From NCBI GenBank assembly GCA_000328365.1, contig KB297068.1:105541-169540 (forward strand): a stretch of DNA of 64,000 bases, written 5' to 3'. Every line of letters starts with the position of its first letter. Within the stretch, counting starts at the first letter, position 1. Of this stretch, positions 45,768 through 58,338 are shown one piece after another. The translations under genes and the position numbers were made by a program. A model generated the notes under the pieces. It saw nothing but the letters and a program-made list of their open reading frames with translations. It was not told the origin of the DNA and did no database searches. Source of the DNA: Capitella teleta. Its lineage: Eukaryota > Annelida > Polychaeta > Capitellidae.

Positions 45768-48300
45768 TATTAATAATATATGCACATCGATAATCATGAT
45801 TGTAGGCCGTGGCTGTCCTCTGAGTCCTCCGTAGGGGTGATGACCTTCACAATATGTTGAATTTTGGTGTATGTGAGAAAGATAAACACTCGGGAAATCT
45901 GCATCTTGCTGCTTTAAAATTTAGTTTAAATACTAATTCAGTTTGTTCATACTAGTTCAGTTTGTACGAGACGAGTGCTCTACTTGCATGACCATAAGCC
46001 TGTCACAATTATAGAGATACCACCCTGCACCAAAATTCCTCAACGTTTCTAGAAGTGAGCCCAGAAGACAGAAACCCAGAGAAGATGATCAACTCTGAAT
46101 ATTGCACGCTGTCCTCAAAGTCCATTTCGTCTGACTTTGGGTATTTACTTATGATTCAAGACACGAAATAGTAAGGCTCACGGAGATGGACGAAAACTCT
46201 TCATTTCAATGCCAGAAACCCACAAAGCAACTTCTTGGTGATCGGATTATATGTTCTGGAATCCACCAGGCACTTCAGAGGACCGATATCGTCTTGCTAC
46301 AACATCATTTTAACAGCAAAAGGCTGCAAACTCGTCATTTAGACGATAATTCAACATCTTAGACTATTAATCATTTACGGATATCTCCGATGTTTTCCTC
46401 ATCAACGTATCAAAGCAATGCAAAATAATATATTCATAACATTTCGATGGAATTATTATAAAATATTCAAATGAAGCCCCCAAGAGAGCACCTTAGTACT
46501 GGCATAAAATCATTTTCTTTTTGGTGATTAAACATTGATAAAAATGGAAAACATTATGTGAATTACTTACAATTATTTGCCAAACAAATTTTTGTGTTAA
46601 TTCGAACGTTTTATTGAAATTAATGCCTCCAAAGTAGGCCTAACGATCCCGTAAACGTGCTTTCCCCAATTAATTTATGACATTTTTACGTTTCGGGCTA
46701 ACGTTACGTAACAAGATGATTCAATATTTTAATTCCCAAAAAGAGAATTATTTATTCCTTTAATGAAACATCATGTTAGGAATCTAAATATTATAAAATT
46801 ATTAAAATAGAGGGATTCAAATAAATTATCAGTAAGGCAATAGCTCAAAGCAGCAGCAGATGCCTCAAGTATAATTATGTCTCTTCCACACGACACAAAT
46901 ATTTATCATGCATGTTTTTTTACGGAATAATTAGATTAAAATATGGGCGAGTGGCTTTTTGATCGGATAATAAAAAAAAAAAAAAAAAATGAAAATGAGC
47001 GGGTATTTTTGATGCGCATCCCAATAGCGCAATTTCCTTGTTAATTTGTTTTATCGATAGAATTCCATTTAATTTTCATCGCAGCCAATACACAAGCAGT
47101 GTGCTCGACTAAAATTAGCGATCAAATGTTGCGAGAAAATGTTATGAGACCCAAAATGAGGCTTTGATCGTGATATCAGTAGAAGGGCGCTCAATCAAAA
47201 ACTAGTTATGCCAGAGAAATAATAAAGCTAAGTGTGATCTTATGAATAGTTACTTCAGAAATTCGAAACCGCGTTCGAAATCGTCTGCAGATCTATCCCC
47301 GGTGCTGTTGCTGCCTCATGTGACGCAAAGGGCGCAATTAACACAATTAATTGATTAAGAAGAATTGCCCTGACGCGGAGTCTGTGCAATTTACCAAAGA
47401 CATCGCGACGCCTCATTTTGGAGCGCTCATTTAGTACCTCTAATATTAGCACCATATAGGTCGCTGGAGGCACGTACGTAGATCAAGAAAAACGGACAAA
47501 CTGGAATTGACAGGCTCCGACAAGCGAATAAGATGCTTTAGTCAATAAGCCTTTCATATAGGCATTAATCTGATATGTTTGTTGTTCTCTAAATATAGAA
47601 GATCATTATATTGATAGACTGGTGCTGTGACGTCACCGAGCATTAAGGACATGTTCTCAGTGTTTAATCTCATGGGCTAAATTTATCTCTCCTTAGACTA
47701 AAAATAGACGCGTTTCTGTGTTTGCAGCCAGCTTGTTAAGCCGCCTGGCCTCCTGACGTTTTGCCTATACGTGTTGCTCGTTATACACAACGGAGACGTG
47801 TCTAACGGTGTATACTGCGCCACGTCGCAAATGGCATCTTCCTTAGAGGCGAAGTAAAGGTGTAGAGAGAAGGGAGGGGTTGGGGGAGGTGATTGAGACA
47901 GGTAGAACGGAAGGGATTGCGCTGTTCATATCAGCCACGGGGTGCAACACCCCAAATAACAAGTTAACAACGGCATTCCAGGGCACAGGGTCGCGTGCTC
48001 TCAAAAAATCTGAGCACGATTTCTGCTTCAAATAGCCTAGAATTGTTTGGAGATTCTAGTGTTGGAACCCCCGGTATATAGCAATATCCGTGTCCGAAAG
48101 TAGGTCAAAGGGCAAAGTCACAATGACCATAAATTGGTGGCAAGTTTGATTACCTCTATCTCATTCAATACTGGTCATAACGTTATATTTCGTTAAATTG
48201 TCCAATGCATCATCTCCAACGAAAGTAAGCTTCGTACTGTATGCATAAGGCATGGTATCCATACATTACAGTTAATTTAACACAAAATATTGCCCTCAGT
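45768..48300. other. Intergenic, AT-rich
   Basis: No gene recognised on either strand. Confidence 0.55.
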
Positions 48301-49360
48301 GTATAGTCGATCTATTACAATAATTCATTGCAGCCTTTTTCGTGTGACAATCTGTGAATGTCCAAATATGGTCACAACCTGATTTAGCCTATAATTTGTT
48401 TCGTGATTGTTAGTTTTGAAATCCAATTACATCAATGTGTAGATATAATATAGGCCAGGATTTTATTTGGTGTCCGATCAATATATTACGTGAAACATGC
48501 ATGTTGTCAATGCTTACATACGTAAAACGTTATGATTTTCGATTTTCTATCTGAGTGCATTATAGGCCTTATCTCAAATCAATTCCTCGTTTTGTTCGTT
48601 TGCCTCTATACTTGCTTCCTCTAATTACTCCCCAAAAATGTTCTGTCTACGTTTCTGACTGATTTCTTGTTTTTGTTTGTTTGTCCATGTACACTTTTTG
48701 GTCAACCATTTCTCCGTAACTAACAATGTTTCACTGTTTACTTTTCACACGTCTATCAATTATCAATTAGGTCATTTTAAGGTCAAGGTCGTTATGACGA
48801 TTAAGGGTTTTTTTTTCGCCATATAAGGTAAGATTTATGTATATTATGCATGATTAAAAATAGGCCTCCGCGCAGTATCTAGTAAATCTATTACAATAAT
48901 TTATTGCATCATTTTTGGCATGAAAATATGTGAATGTCCAAATAAGGTCATAATCCAATTTAGCATAATATTATATCTTGCTTCTTGATGACTAGTTTTG
49001 AAATCAAATTACATTAATGTGTGGATATAATATAGGCCAGTATTCTTATATATTTGATCATTGTTTGAATCAAATAACATCAATGTATAGATATAATCTT
49101 GGCAGAAATTATTTAATTGACATATTTGGTGTCAGATCAATACTTCACATGATATTTGACATTAGAGAATGTCAATAATCACTTAATTACATAAAAAATT
49201 ATGTTTCTCATTCTGAGTTTATTATGGTTTCAATGCTTTCCTCATTTTGTTCGTTTCTTTCTTCTTTCCTCCTCTAATTACCCCCCCCCCCCCAAAAAAA
49301 AAATCCTGTTCACGTCTCTGACTGATTTCTGTTTTTTTTTTTTCTGTTTGTTTTTCTTGA
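48300..49360 (+). repeat. Diverged direct duplication (units about 48300-48690 and 48870-49360)
   Basis: Shared blocks in the same order at an offset of 576-582 bp include TCTATTACAATAAT, TGAATGTCCAAATA, AGTTTTGAAATC, GATATAATATAGGCCAG and, at an offset of about 653, CTCTAATTAC and CTGACTGATTTCT. The second unit has gained about 70 bp through an internal duplication around the AATGT(G/A)(T/G)(G/A)GATATAAT block. Non-coding. Confidence 0.75.
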
Positions 49361-50626
49361 AAATATTACTTTGGCAAATGGTATCATTGATTACTCTTAG
49401 TTTCTTCAAATGAGATGCACCTTTTTTGTACAAATGTTCCCAGTTGCAATTAGGCGCGCGTGTGCCAAAAGGGAACTAATGCATAGGAATGGTGCAGTGC
49501 AATTTCATTCTGTATGTTGTGCTTTTGTGTGCTCCAATGATACAATAAATTATTGTTATCACGACACTTTTGACGAAATTTGCCGAGGATCACCTCATCA
49601 TTAATGCGAGAATGATTCCAGAAGTCATTCCAGCCAAGGCTCTCATCCCAATTCTGTGATCTCGACATACCTCCCTCCATACACACAGGAGTCCGCCATC
49701 CCCGCTAATTCATCCAAGTGGGCTTGCAGGAGCCGTACAAACCAACCATGTTGCGTCACCAGGTTCGGTTTCTGATGACCAGTGAACATGAAGCAGCTGA
49801 GCTCGACACTTCACCGAGTGCTCTTCATTTCGACGAATTCGGACGCCGCACTCAGCTCAATGCAATCCCGTGTATACATCTGGTTCGGTGTGGATTATGC
49901 GACGATATCATTTGTCAATCAGTGTTCCATATCGACAGCTGAGATGACGACGTCGCTAAATGACGATATTGTGTTCAGCGCCTCTCTCAATGCATGCATT
50001 GTCGAGGTTGTCAACAATGCTCGTATTGCAGTTCATGGACAAATTCAGTAATTTCAATATCATTCCAATGACACCGGTGTTCTGCTTGTTTCTGCTCGTG
50101 CTGTCACTTTATTTATATTTCCTGCGCGTTCCAGTCATTGGTTCGATACTATAATAATAATAATATAATAATATAATAATATAATAATATAATCCCGAAC
50201 AGGACCCATCCAATGTAGTCATTCGTTCTAGTTCACTGGTTGTTGGGTTCAGTGTTAGTGCGACTCCACGTTAACTCTGTTGTCCTACAGAATGAATCAC
50301 TCTTTACTTGTCACTGCTGATATCACCTGTCTGCTTCCATCGGACATCAGTCAGTCCGATCATGTTCAGATTGCTCCTTTCCATCTCTCTGTTTTCCAGC
50401 TTCTCAGCTCTCGCACGTTCCTTGTCCCTCCTTGGAGAGACTCCTCGTTCCAAGTTTTTTTCCCCGCAGGTTGACGACCAGGGGTGGGAGGGGGGCGTAT
50501 GCTTGACTCGGGATGGTGTACGGCCGGGTGGTATCCCGTTGCCTTCCCCAGGGAGTGATGATATTCAGTCACTCAGTATATACGTCCACAGCATAGATAT
50601 GGAGATTAGCTTATTATAAACCAGGT
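49361..50626. other. Intergenic with coding-like but unassigned DNA
   Basis: 49718-50050 has rather even codon use on the plus strand in two overlapping frames (for example SALHFDEFGRRTQLN), but neither matches a family and the preferred frame changes. I cannot support a gene. A run of C then A is near 49282-49301. Confidence 0.4.
50147..50192. repeat. (ATAAT)-type microsatellite
   Basis: About nine near-perfect copies of an ATAAT-like unit. Confidence 0.9.
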
Positions 50627-50722
50627 TCGACATCGCTCGTGAAAAGTGGTCGATCCATACGTGTCCTCCGTTTTCAAGGCAACCTGTCATTCGTTCACTC
50701 AATTACTACTATTTCTACGGTC
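50627..50722 (+). repeat. Dispersed repeat, copy 1 (also 56993-57085 and 62120-62285)
   Basis: It shares TTCGACATCGCTCGTGAAA, AGTGGTC, CGTGTC and CATTCGTT(C/T)ACTC with 62122-62200 in the same orientation. No coding content. Confidence 0.65.
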
Positions 50723-50857
50723 GATGTGATGTACATTTATACTTTGAAATGTAATTGGGAGTCGCAGATTAGCTGAGGAGCGGCTTAAATATTTTTGTTA
50801 CTCGTCCTCCCCTTATATGCAAGGCCAGCTTATGACGTCATCACGTTTAGCTCCGAT

Positions 50858-51183
50858 TAGCTCAGTCGGTTTAACTGGCTGACTGCAATCTTATGCCGAC
50901 GGAGGAAATCGAGGTCCCGGGTTCGAGACCCGATCTGGCCACGGCGTTATGATTGTGAATTATAATTATAATTCGTTATGATTATAATTCTTCGGTGACT
51001 CTGCAGTGCTGCTCAACTGCGTAACAAGGCCAGGCGCTGTGTACTACTGTCTCTGGTGGTATGCAGGATAAAGAACCCTTAGAATTTATCGATAAGAGTA
51101 AGGGGAAACCCCGGTCCCTGGCCTTTTGTTCTGGCGCCCGTATCATCCGAATGGGTTGGGCGGAGCCGTAAAACCCCATCATG
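50858..51183 (+). mobile_element. tRNA-derived SINE, copy 2
   Basis: The best-preserved copy. A box TAGCTCAGTCGG near 50868 and B box GGGTTCGAGACCC near 50918 lie in a tRNA-like head. A body follows with GTGACTCTGCAGTGCTGC, GTACTACTGTCTCTGGTGG and AACCCCGGTCC, ending GGAGCCGTAAAACCCCATC. Full-length agreement with 2470-2832 defines a family of about 330 bp. Confidence 0.88.
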
Positions 51184-51682
51184 AGGTTGACTTAGTTGAC
51201 GGTACACTAGATGGTTACTGTTCAGGAGCGATGTCCTAACTGGATTATTGTTATTGTTAGCTATTATAATATGCCGCAAATATGCCCCCATAACCCATAC
51301 TATCTGTATGTGCATGCATGGGCCCATCCACACAAGATTGAGAGGGGCCGGGTGGGCGTATACGGCGTATTCTCAGGCGAAAGGTCATGCGAATGTGTAA
51401 TAGCCCAAACATTTAATCCAAAATTGTTGATAAATTCTTGGTGATGAAAAATATTGAAAGAGATCAAGACTTGAACACACATTTTATTTCAAGTGCATTT
51501 TATGGCGATCAAGCAATTATCACATCCCATAATTATAATAGTATCACTCGTACTAGCAGTACTTTGTAATTGCGTAACCCAATAAAAATTAGTGAAAATG
51601 AAGCAAAGCGAAAAACATGATTGTAAAAAGAACCCAGAAAGACGAGAGACGCCCAGAAGAATGTGCACGCTGAGAGAGTGCG
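51184..51682. other. 3' flank of the glycosyltransferase gene
   Basis: No gene. TTTATT at 51483-51488 (AATAAA on the minus strand) is a candidate polyadenylation signal. Confidence 0.45.
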
Positions 51683-52398
51683 TTATGATTTCTTAACCTT
51701 TGGTGCTCTATGATTATGTGACCGACGGCCAAGTTGTTTTATGATGCCATTTCTCTTGATGATCCCCGGAGACAGAGTTGGCACAGTTGTTGGAGCAATT
51801 GTTGGAACTGTTGTGTTTTGCTTTAGCATCAAAGCTTTCGCTCTGGATGCTAAATAAGGCGATGTCCGGTTGACCAATGATGCGGTTCGAAAACTCTGTG
51901 AAAATTAGTATAATCATAACGTTGTAAACCACACCGCATTATTATTATTACCTTTATGACTGTACTCTCGTCGATCACAACCGAAACAAGTGTGAAGAGT
52001 TTCCGTCGATCGAGGGCGGTTAGTTTGTAAATTAAGCTGTTCACTCCATCTCTGTCGTACCTCGAGATCCCGCCATTTAGATACTTCATTCGGTTTCTTG
52101 CAGGAGGATTTTTGCGATGCTGCAACATTTTGTATCGGGCGATGTTCATTGGGCGACGACTGATTTTCAAATCATTGTATTTAAGTCTGCGATTAAAATA
52201 ACACAATTAATCTTAATTAATAAAGTTGCTGACCAGTTTCGACAAGGACTTACCGGTTAAAAATGTCATCATCTTCACCTCCCCAGCCAAAGAACTTATT
52301 CGAGTAGCCATTGACCAGTTCAAATTGTTGCCTTGAGATGGCCGAGACGCCTCCAAAAAGGTTAGCATAAGGCAGTCTGTGAAGTGAGAGAGGGAGAG

Positions 52399-52434
<36 letters not shown>

Positions 52435-55400
52435 AAACGAGACTGGAGGCTTCAATAGACACGAGTGCCCCAACCCCAAATGCATCGCTTCATTAATTTG
52501 CAATCAGGAGGAAGAAGCGGAGAATTCAGAGCATTTGGAGCAGAAAACCGCACGGGTTTATTCCCTCTGTGCGATTGATTGCTTGTCTTCTTCCCGCGAC
52601 GGAAATCCGTGCTTCCAATAGCAATACAGGCATGGCGGCGCGGGCGGCCGGAGAGGAAAGCGCAACCACGCGTGCGATTTAGCGTCGTCCGAATCGAATT
52701 CCTGGATGGAGCCGTAAACGGACGGCGACACGTGACCTCTTGTGAATGTCGTAAAGCGACGAATGTCGTAAAATTCAAGGCTTTATATTGTTGGACTCGC
52801 TGGCCTTGTGTGTCGGCCTCTGTGCCGAGGGATCAATTAAGGAAGAGAATGAATGAAGGGATGATCTGGGCGCATAACAAGGAGGCTCTCAGCAAACATC
52901 GTAGATTCAGGGATTGGTGGGATTGGGGGCGAGAGAAGGGGGGAGCGAGCTCCCTCGCGTAATCCTATTAGAAAGGAGGAATATAATCCAGGAACGCAAC
53001 GACATGAGGAAGTAATGAATTGGGGCTAAGAGAGGAGGCCCTAAGGATAATCTGTCAAGTTGCTTAAAAGTGCCCGTATGATGAATCGGTATCACGTGAC
53101 AATGGTGCTTGGAATGCGCAACGAGGTTCTTATGCGCCGATCAAGAAACATCACAACACACGTGGTCCGTGCTAGCGCAATTGCACTTGTCCACATTCTG
53201 AGCGATGCGCCTAAAATTGCTGGTTATGTGTTTTCGCTTCTCACGAAATTCCAGGGCGTATAATATGTAAATCAAGACCCGCATCGAAGTTTACGGCCTG
53301 TCAGGTCTAGAGTACTCTAGACATTACTAGTAATCATGTACCATGACACTGCACCTAAAAATTTAAATCGTCATTTCTTATTTTATTTTTTATTTTTTAT
53401 TTTTTTTAACCGCAGCTCCTGAGCACTAGGTTATCGTGGACAAATGATTATAATCATCCCCGGATGCTATAGACAAAATCAATCCCGGTTTAACAGTTCT
53501 CTGAGATGCGGGGCAAAGAAATTGAATAAATTCTAACAAATCAGTGGCCATATTAAATTTGTTTCTGGGATATCTTCGCGGCGTACGCGACGGAGCTTTG
53601 TTACACAGTAAGATTTCCCTTCGTGTCGTTTTTCGGATTGAAATATAAAAAATTTGGACGAACCATACGTACAAACATGAATTCAAACCATGTACTCACT
53701 TGTATCCCAGGGTGTCTACGGCAGCCGACATATGACGTGGCTTCTCTGCGCAGTCGTAGATGTTTCGGTCGTCTTCTGGCAGAAGATCGACGTCGTGGAA
53801 GATGAAGCAGTCGTACGGATGGTCGACGGAGTTCGCTTCTTTGAACCCGATGTTCATTAACATTCCTCGGTTGAACGGAGCCGAGCTGTCCTGTGCACGT
53901 TGAGATAGAATAACACGTTGTTAATGTTGTTAGTTGTTAAACCCGACGGAATCGAGAGAAAACAGAGCTGTCATAGCAGGATATTGATGCGCGTCCGTCG
54001 GATGACCAATGTCCTGAGCAGTGGTCACTAGGGGCTATTCGTCATCCCGGAAGTCTGAGTGTTTAGCTGGTCTACATCGAAATGGACAAAACGGAAAGCG
54101 ACGCTGTCTGTCCATGTAATGGGAACAACGTTGATATAACACGTGGGTGGGATCACGTAGCGCTCATCATCTGCACAAATGTCACTATTGCTACATACAT
54201 GTCATATATCTGGTCATATTCATAACAAGACAAACAAGATTTATGCATGACTAAGATGGCAGTCAAAGAAAGAGTATATCAGGTGCAATTAGGCTGAATG
54301 TGACATTGACATTGAGATGAACGTACCTGTTCAACGACGAAGATTTTGTAATCCAGAAGTTGCTTCTGCAAGAAGGGATGAAGGTGTTCTAGGAGAATCC
54401 TGAGGTGGTCGACTCGGTCCCGATACGGGACCACGATGGCCACTCGGTGCCTAGAGGAACAGTTGACGGGATACCAGGAACCTCCAGCCTCCAGTTCCGT
54501 GTGGAGTAGTTCCAACTGCTCCATACTTCGATGCGAGATCTGGATATTAAGATGTCCTTCTGAAGAGGAGAGGATGAGTCAGATGACGAATTAGTCCCTT
54601 TCGTTGCCATTGCTTGTCAGAATAACGAGAAGTGATGCAGGCAATTCATGAATTTTGTATGATACAAACTACTTGAAAGAATGTCGGAAGTCAGCAGGAG
54701 CGGAGTCATGCATCGGATTGCGAAAAGCGCGCGATTGTTCATTCTTTTGAAGTATATTTGTCATCTGAGTTCGGAGGATTTCATGGAATCAGTCAATACA
54801 AGCTCATGTTCTACTCAGAATGCCACTCAAACAAATATGTGATCTTTATTCATGTATTTGTAATTTTGCACCCCAGATGTGCATTTGGCTTATTTAGCCT
54901 GATTGCCTGCTCTCTCAGACGATCACAAAGCTTCATACGCGGCGTCGTTAACTCCCTGGTGAATTGATTTAATTTTGAACCAATGACGTGTGTCTACGAG
55001 GATTCTTTTTGTATATAGACCCAGGGCTCGTGATTAATGGACATTAATTCAAGAAGAGTATTGCTGCGGCATTAATTCACTCTGCTAAATTACAATAAAA
55101 CGTATCTATAACGACCTCAACTCTCGGATGGATTCCAAATGGTCGCTTAAGACAGGTAAATACAGGATGCATATTGAGCTAGTTCCTTAAGATATTACTT
55201 GATGATTCAACCTGAATCCTCGGCTTAGACTTTAAACCCCAAAGCCAGCTGGGAAAAGCCGACTAGCCAGCCGAAAAGTAGTTATGATAATGAAGCAGTG
55301 AAAATAATCTAAACGCTTCCACATAATAATGCATGGGCATGTATATACTTATGCACTATTATACAGGATATACTAACGAAAGAACGAGTCAAGATTTGCA

Positions 55401-55950
55401 TGCGTTCAAAGTGCTTTGACAATCTCAATGTCAAAATTGCGTCGAAATCGGCGGCCATGTCGATTACAGTGCTGAGCATGCGGGGTGTGGGTTTTATGCG
55501 AAGTAAGCATGGCGAGGGCCTCTTGGGCGCGGAAAGATTGACCCGTGGTGGATCGAGGCAGCATGCTTCTTTCATCTGCTTTGTTCTCCTTCTTAAATCA
55601 TATCGTTTCATGTCCCAAACGGTATGTTTACCACCAAACGTATTGTGTGACAATAACCGGTAACCAGCCCTTTAGGGTTCAAGTGGAGAAGAAGCGGGAG
55701 AAAGGTTACTTAGTACATAAGAAATTGGGTGATTCGCTATTCTTGTGCAACCTTGAGCGCATAAAGTGTAAACTTGTCAACAAGCATGCATGAACAATTT
55801 AATAACCCTTTCGCCGAACCGCTATAAAAATGGAAGGATAAAATCCACGCCCTTAATTTTTCACTTACACGGACCGAAAAAAAAAAAAAAAAAAAAAAAT
55901 AATAATAATAAATAAGCAAATAAATAAATAAATAAAAATGAAATAAAAAA

Positions 55951-55984
<34 letters not shown>

Positions 55985-58338
55985 CAGCGGTGAATGTCAT
56001 TATGTCTAAGAGTGAGGTTTGAAAGCGCGCTAACGGTCTGCGCCATGCGCGCATAGCTAATAAGGGTCATGACAGAATGGTCTACTGGGTATTACTGTTC
56101 ATCGAATTCTCGTTGCTGGATTTTAGGAAAACGAATAATTTCTTTACCTACTGCACCAACATACATTTCATCGCAGTGCAGACGCACAGATGACTAATGT
56201 GCTGATAACTAGCTGTATCAAGTTGGACACCATTTAACTAATGAATTAAATTTAATTAAGCAATGCTTAAACATAAAAAGGGACATACATTATAATTAAA
56301 TTACGAGCTCGTCAAGCAATTCCCACCGCGGTGATTTGTCATCGTAAACAACTTTTGAGCAACCTTTTAGGTGTAATAAATTTAAATAATTGTACTAAAT
56401 TAAAATAAAACAAACCCTTTTGAGCCACCCTGTAAGTAGTGCATGCATTGGTACAGCAAATTTTGAGTCAAGTCGGTGCTTTTATTGAGCATTTATATTT
56501 CATATGATTATTAATTCAAGGGATTAATGATAAACACTAATTGGTTTCCTTATGATGTACTGTTGAACTCCTCATTTTCTCATAGCCACATAGCCATTTT
56601 TAGGTTATTTGTCAAAGATCATTGTCACAGCAATTTATTTCCAAGTTTTAAATTTGAGTGCGCTTAATTGGTCTAATAGGTTATCTATGCTATTGCTGAT
56701 TTTAGGTTAGTACAACGTACTTAAGTAATATCGCAAACTAGCAATTAAGCGGTCAGTTGTTATGCAAACTAGCATATGCAAAAAAGTTCTTACTTCACAG
56801 CATTAGTTGATCATACGACTACCAAGAAGTGTGAGTATTCAATGTTTACAGTCCATGCATAAGCAATAAGCAATTCTTATACAAATTTTAATGAACAAAT
56901 GAAATATAAATTATTCAAACTATCATAAACGCCGGTGGATATATCATTAGTACATCCTTGATGATGACATTATTGTAATGTCCTTATACAAGACCCGACA
57001 TGACTCACGAAAAGTGGTTATCGAAAATTCCGGTTTCTGTGAACAAAAAAAGCTCAAGTTGTGCACAAAATAGTAATATTATAGCCAATTTGGACTAAAT
57101 AAGATGCTTTAAACGTTTCCGTCTTCGTACTACAAATGCTATGGTTTTATCTTCTTCTCTTGTTGCACAAACACTTTTAAAATATCTTGCCACCTCATAT
57201 TCGTAATTCTGTTCCATTTGATGTTTTTAACAAGGTCATTGCTTGAATATTACAATCAGCAGATGACCTCTTTTAATATGATAATTGGTTTATGTATATG
57301 GATTGACATCACTTTGTCAATGGATTTTATCATCATCCATATAATAATGATGTTTTTTTCTTTGAGCCAGCTCATTATACAGGTACACCCGTCGAGTTGG
57401 CCTGACGTGTTTGTTTTTTAAATGCACGAAGTTGAATTTTTTTTAACGCTCTTTCATGGAAACAATAATTTATATCCCGGTGTATGACCAATGTCTCCTT
57501 ATATATACTTGACGACGAGCTAGAATAGTAGCCCCAAATCGTATGCATCCCTACATGGTTAAATTGGTGTACAAACTAATACAGCTGAGATCTTTCATCT
57601 GTGCCGTCCATTTCATTGACCGCTCCTGTTTTGAGTATGAACGCAACATGCAGTCAAATTGCCCAATTCATCTTCCAATTCACTCGCGTCTCTCATAATG
57701 ATTTGGTAAAAAAAGGCCAACATTGGAACAGTTCGACCTCGGATATTGCGGATGGAAGCGCGCGTGAGGGATTAAAAGGGACATTTTCCAGCAAACCATC
57801 TCTCATGGTTAATTGATTAAAGTTATACCAGTATGAACCATGTTTGTTTTGCTTCCATCTCGTTTGCATAATTATACGAGGTGACGCACGAAGAAAGCGC
57901 CCAAAGAATCACCAATGGGCTTGTATACATAATACATAATACATAATGCAGATTATAATCAGAGACATAGCATAATTAAACATACTTAAACATTTAGGCA
58001 ACTGGAGATTGAGTGGAAGGGGGGAGAACATGCTTACCCAGTCCTGGGGGCATTTCCGGACAGAGCGGCTTGGCTCTTCCTGAGAGGCGAGGGTCTCTTT
58101 CTGAGTTGAGCAGAAACCGCAACTGACCATTGTCCACCTGGAACACACCTCTGGACATCAACTTCGGCGACAACACTCGATCGTCGTCCAGTGATGAGCC
58201 ATTCGCCGCCCTCCACACAAGCGGTCGACTTACATAAAACATGACGTTAATGGCGCTTTGCACAATGAACACAGCAAGCACACAACAGTTGACCACCTTC
58301 CACACGAACGGCGTCATTTTGAAGAAACGCATGCGCAT
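51683..58338 (-). CDS. Beta-1,4-galactosyltransferase-family glycosyltransferase (GT7), predicted GalNAc-preferring
   Basis: Six coding exons on the minus strand: 58338-58038, 54559-54327, 53890-53700, 52376-52254, 52186-51952, 51895-51683. All splice in frame for 431 residues. The start is the ATG at 58338; no nearer upstream ATG is in frame. It is a type II Golgi protein: short cytosolic MRMRFFKM, signal-anchor at about 10-36, stem, then LCPEMPPGLEG. Family motifs in order: HRVAIVVPYRDR, FNRGMLMNIGF (from 184), DVDLLP (D211/D213), LPYANLFGGVSAISRQQF, GWGGEDDDIFNR, and the metal-ligand pair KMLQH (M303, H306). Leu248 takes the place of the Tyr that fixes UDP-Gal preference in mammalian B4GALT1 (Tyr289); Leu or Ile there favours UDP-GalNAc. 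After the usual end (LFTLVSVVIDES) a basic tail of about 70 residues follows. Intron 1 is 3.5 kb. Confidence 0.93.
52402..52430 (-). repeat. (GA)n/(CT)n microsatellite serving as polypyrimidine tract
   Basis: On the minus strand a (CT)14-type run ends about 25 bp before the acceptor of the glycosyltransferase exon at 52376, so it forms most of the polypyrimidine tract of that 3' splice site. Confidence 0.8.
55500..55606 (+). repeat. Dispersed repeat shared with 5408-5510
   Basis: Contains TTGGGCGCGGAAAGA, GGTGGATCGAGGCAGCATGC and TCTTTCATCTGCTTTGT, matching 5425-5495 in the same order and orientation. Confidence 0.6.
55877..55984. repeat. A-rich low-complexity tract
   Basis: Two A-runs separated by AAT and AAAT repeats. 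Inside intron 1 of the glycosyltransferase gene. Confidence 0.9.
56993..57085 (+). repeat. Dispersed repeat, copy 2
   Basis: It shares CACGAAAAGTGGT and, further on, a block like GCTCAAGTTGTGCACAAA-TA-TAATATT with 62136-62275, where the counterpart reads GCTCACATTTTGCACAAATT. Diverged. Confidence 0.55.

Larger units (their letters stand above)
54560..58037 (-). other. Intron 1 of the glycosyltransferase gene
   Basis: Contains the dispersed repeats at 55500-55606 and 56993-57085 and an A-rich low-complexity patch at 55877-55984. No nested gene recognised. Confidence 0.6.

Noticed and set aside
49718-50051. A gene from coding-like composition
   Set aside because: Two frames compete and neither gives a recognisable domain or consistent splice sites. 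Described only as unassigned.
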